From: Albugo candida
Taxonomy: Eukaryota; Oomycota; Peronosporomycetes; Albuginales
Assembly (NCBI GenBank): GCA_040437565.1
Contig: JBDOQK010000008.1
Span: 310,001 to 374,000 of the forward strand
Direction: 5' to 3'
Length of the DNA stretch: 64,000 nt
Part shown: positions 62,301 through 64,000 of the stretch, one piece after another
How positions within the stretch are numbered: position 1 is the stretch's first letter
Layout of the letters: each line of letters starts with the position of its first letter
Made by a program: the position numbers and the translations under genes
The notes under the pieces: generated by a model
What the model was told of the DNA's origin: nothing
Database searches by the model: none
Seen by the model: only the letters and a program-made list of their open reading frames with translations

Positions 62301-64000
62301 NNNNNNNNNNNNNNNNNNNNNNNNNNNNNNNNNNNNNNAGCTGCCATTTTTACAATACAAGGATTCTACCTACTGTCGTTTGGCCACAAAATTTAGCAAG
62401 TGAGAAAGCGCCTGCATGATCAGAGTTGATAGTTCCAGTATTTGATTCGAATTAGTTTTTTATGATTGCCTACCTTACTTGCATCGCTCCAAGAATTGAT
62501 GGAGAAAAACACAGACCTACAGCATCTTATTGTTCTCCGCAATCACATAGCAGTAGTGAACTTCTTTAGTCCTTATTGCGCTGTAAAGCTCCTGATCAAA
62601 ATCTGGAATGATAGTAGCAGAAAGATTGCATTTACTCGTGGCCTCACAGGAAAAAATTCTTAAATAATTTGCTGAAGTTTGTAGATTACGATAATGAGTT
62701 ACCTTAATTCAATCCTTCCTAGAACGATTCCTTTTTAAGGTGCTGTGATAGTGAATACGTAGCATTCTCGCAAGGTGCTTATCAAATTGCGACATATCTT
62801 ACTCCGTTGATGTCCATCGAAACTACAATTAACCATGATGTCCTAGGAATGCAAGGTTCCACATTCAAATGGTAGTTAGCTTGAAGAGCGATAAAGTGTA
62901 TAATGTTCAAGCGAGGCCTTATTGATCTCCTTTCGGCACACGGTACTCGTACTTCGTAATGTAATCAGTAGCTAGCTGATCGTGGCTTGTGGTTGATGAA
63001 AACCGAAAAAGAGCATAAGAGTCTGCGGAACATGATGCTTCTAAGCGTCAACTAAACGAGTGCAAAAGGAGCAAAGGGACTTGGCTGGTGCAGAACACAT
63101 GCAAATGCGATGAGTGAGCGATGCACATGACCCGTATTGAGGACGATATGGACGATAAAAATGCTGTAGTTACCGTAACCTTCCTTGTGTGCGGATATCG
63201 TCATGAGAACTTTCGACTTGGGCGGCTCGGAACTATCGAAAACCTACTCTACTCCAGTTCTTATGTCGTACTTGCCAGTCGAATATCTTCATTCAGTTTA
63301 GTAAGCACAAAGCTAGCAATAGTAGAGTACGTGACTAAAGCAATCCAGACAGGGCACAAAACTAAGAGCGTTCATGTCAGTTTGATAAATTATCCGCTGC
63401 ATAATCAGACTGAAATGGGTATACAGAGATAGGTTACAGCGGCACTATGAGAATAGCTTATTTATGACTGAGCTATTATATAAACGCACAGAAAGAGAGA
63501 GCAGTGTGGGAGTAAGCTAAGGGTACGTCTAGAGTCGGTATCAAGATTGTTCGTCTTGTTTGTATTATGGGGTATTCTTTGTTTTTTTTGCGATAAATGG
63601 TGTGTATACGGAGTCAGTCAGACAAGCAGCAGGTGATCGCTTCTTGATACTAGAATTTACAGTGACTGGGTGGCTATAAAATATTCTAACCCTGCCCATC
63701 GTTGCTATATCTACTCTTTTGAGCCTCTGCGTACTATGTGCTGTGATAATTGCAAGTTGCTAAGCACATGCAAAATATACGTGCTTACATAATCGCAGAC
63801 ATCTTAGTAAGGGCAGATCTCATGAGTTTCTTCATAGCTCACACAATACAGCCAAATACATATTGAGTACGTGTTTCGATTGTATTTTTAGTATTGCTGC
63901 GCATAATTTTCCTGTTGTTGTCCACCTGGGAGATTCGCCAACTCTAATGGTTCAACTATGAAAATATGATCGTCCAGATCGTATTAATGTCCGCTCTACG
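59337..64000. other. Gene-poor right end, nothing recognised
   Basis: About 4.7 kb with only short open frames (the longest is about 124 residues at 61442-61816, and one of 103 residues at 63121-63432). None shows a motif, signal peptide or family I recognise. It includes a plain 100-N gap at 59721-59820 with unrelated flanks and one contig-overlap gap. AT-rich, non-coding in character. Confidence 0.55.
62101..62476. repeat. 138-base direct duplicate around N gap (62101-62238 = 62339-62476)
   Basis: The sequence before the gap 62239-62338 is repeated without visible change after it. Unmerged contig overlap. Confidence 0.9.

Overview
The window reads as nuclear DNA of a protist with few and very short introns, most likely an oomycete and possibly Albugo-like (inference, not proven). 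Supporting signs are a FYVE plus START protein of a kind common in oomycetes, a flagellar SPEF1 gene, introns of only 52-57 bases, AT-rich spacers, and GCTCA(T/C)TT initiator-like motifs upstream of two start codons.

The left end (1-8.03 kb) is compact housekeeping DNA. It holds a FYVE-START protein (558-2048, +), a convergent uncharacterised gene (minus strand, 5' end in a gap), the ribosome quality-control peptidyl-tRNA hydrolase ANKZF1/Vms1 (three exons), the flagellar microtubule protein SPEF1 (three exons), and the ubiquitin-like splicing factor HUB1/UBL5. Next comes a single-exon gene for a protein of about 3,020 residues (8238-17577). It has a possible N-myristoylation start, coiled coils, an IQ motif, a LamG-like lectin domain and a long run of cysteine-containing leucine-rich repeats.

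The centre (19.3-50.25 kb) is one enormous gene. Three 55-56 base introns and three unmerged contig overlaps break it into seven apparent pieces. Collapsing the overlaps gives a continuous reading frame of about 9,305 residues. In order it has three tandem copies of an unnamed N-terminal module, two cadherin-like repeats, more than twenty IPT/TIG domains, a cysteine-rich GCC2/GCC3-like block, a further IPT domain, about nine or ten membrane helices and a cytoplasmic tail. It looks like a giant cell-surface adhesion or receptor protein.

The right end (50.25-64 kb) is gene-poor. A perfect 661-base inverted repeat (51016-51676 and 55689-56349) carries in each arm a divergent tRNA-Arg(TCG)/tRNA-Val(AAC) pair around a 100-N gap, and the arms flank a 4-kb spacer with no recognised gene. 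The single-exon splicing factor TFIP11/Ntr1 follows (56973-59336). I see no convincing gene in the last 4.6 kb.

There are twelve 100-N gaps. Eight are flanked by a direct duplicate of 123-1,204 bases, which is the signature of overlapping contig ends that were never merged. The overlaps outside the giant gene are essentially identical, while the three inside it differ by about 3%, with many amino-acid changes. They therefore probably sample two haplotypes.
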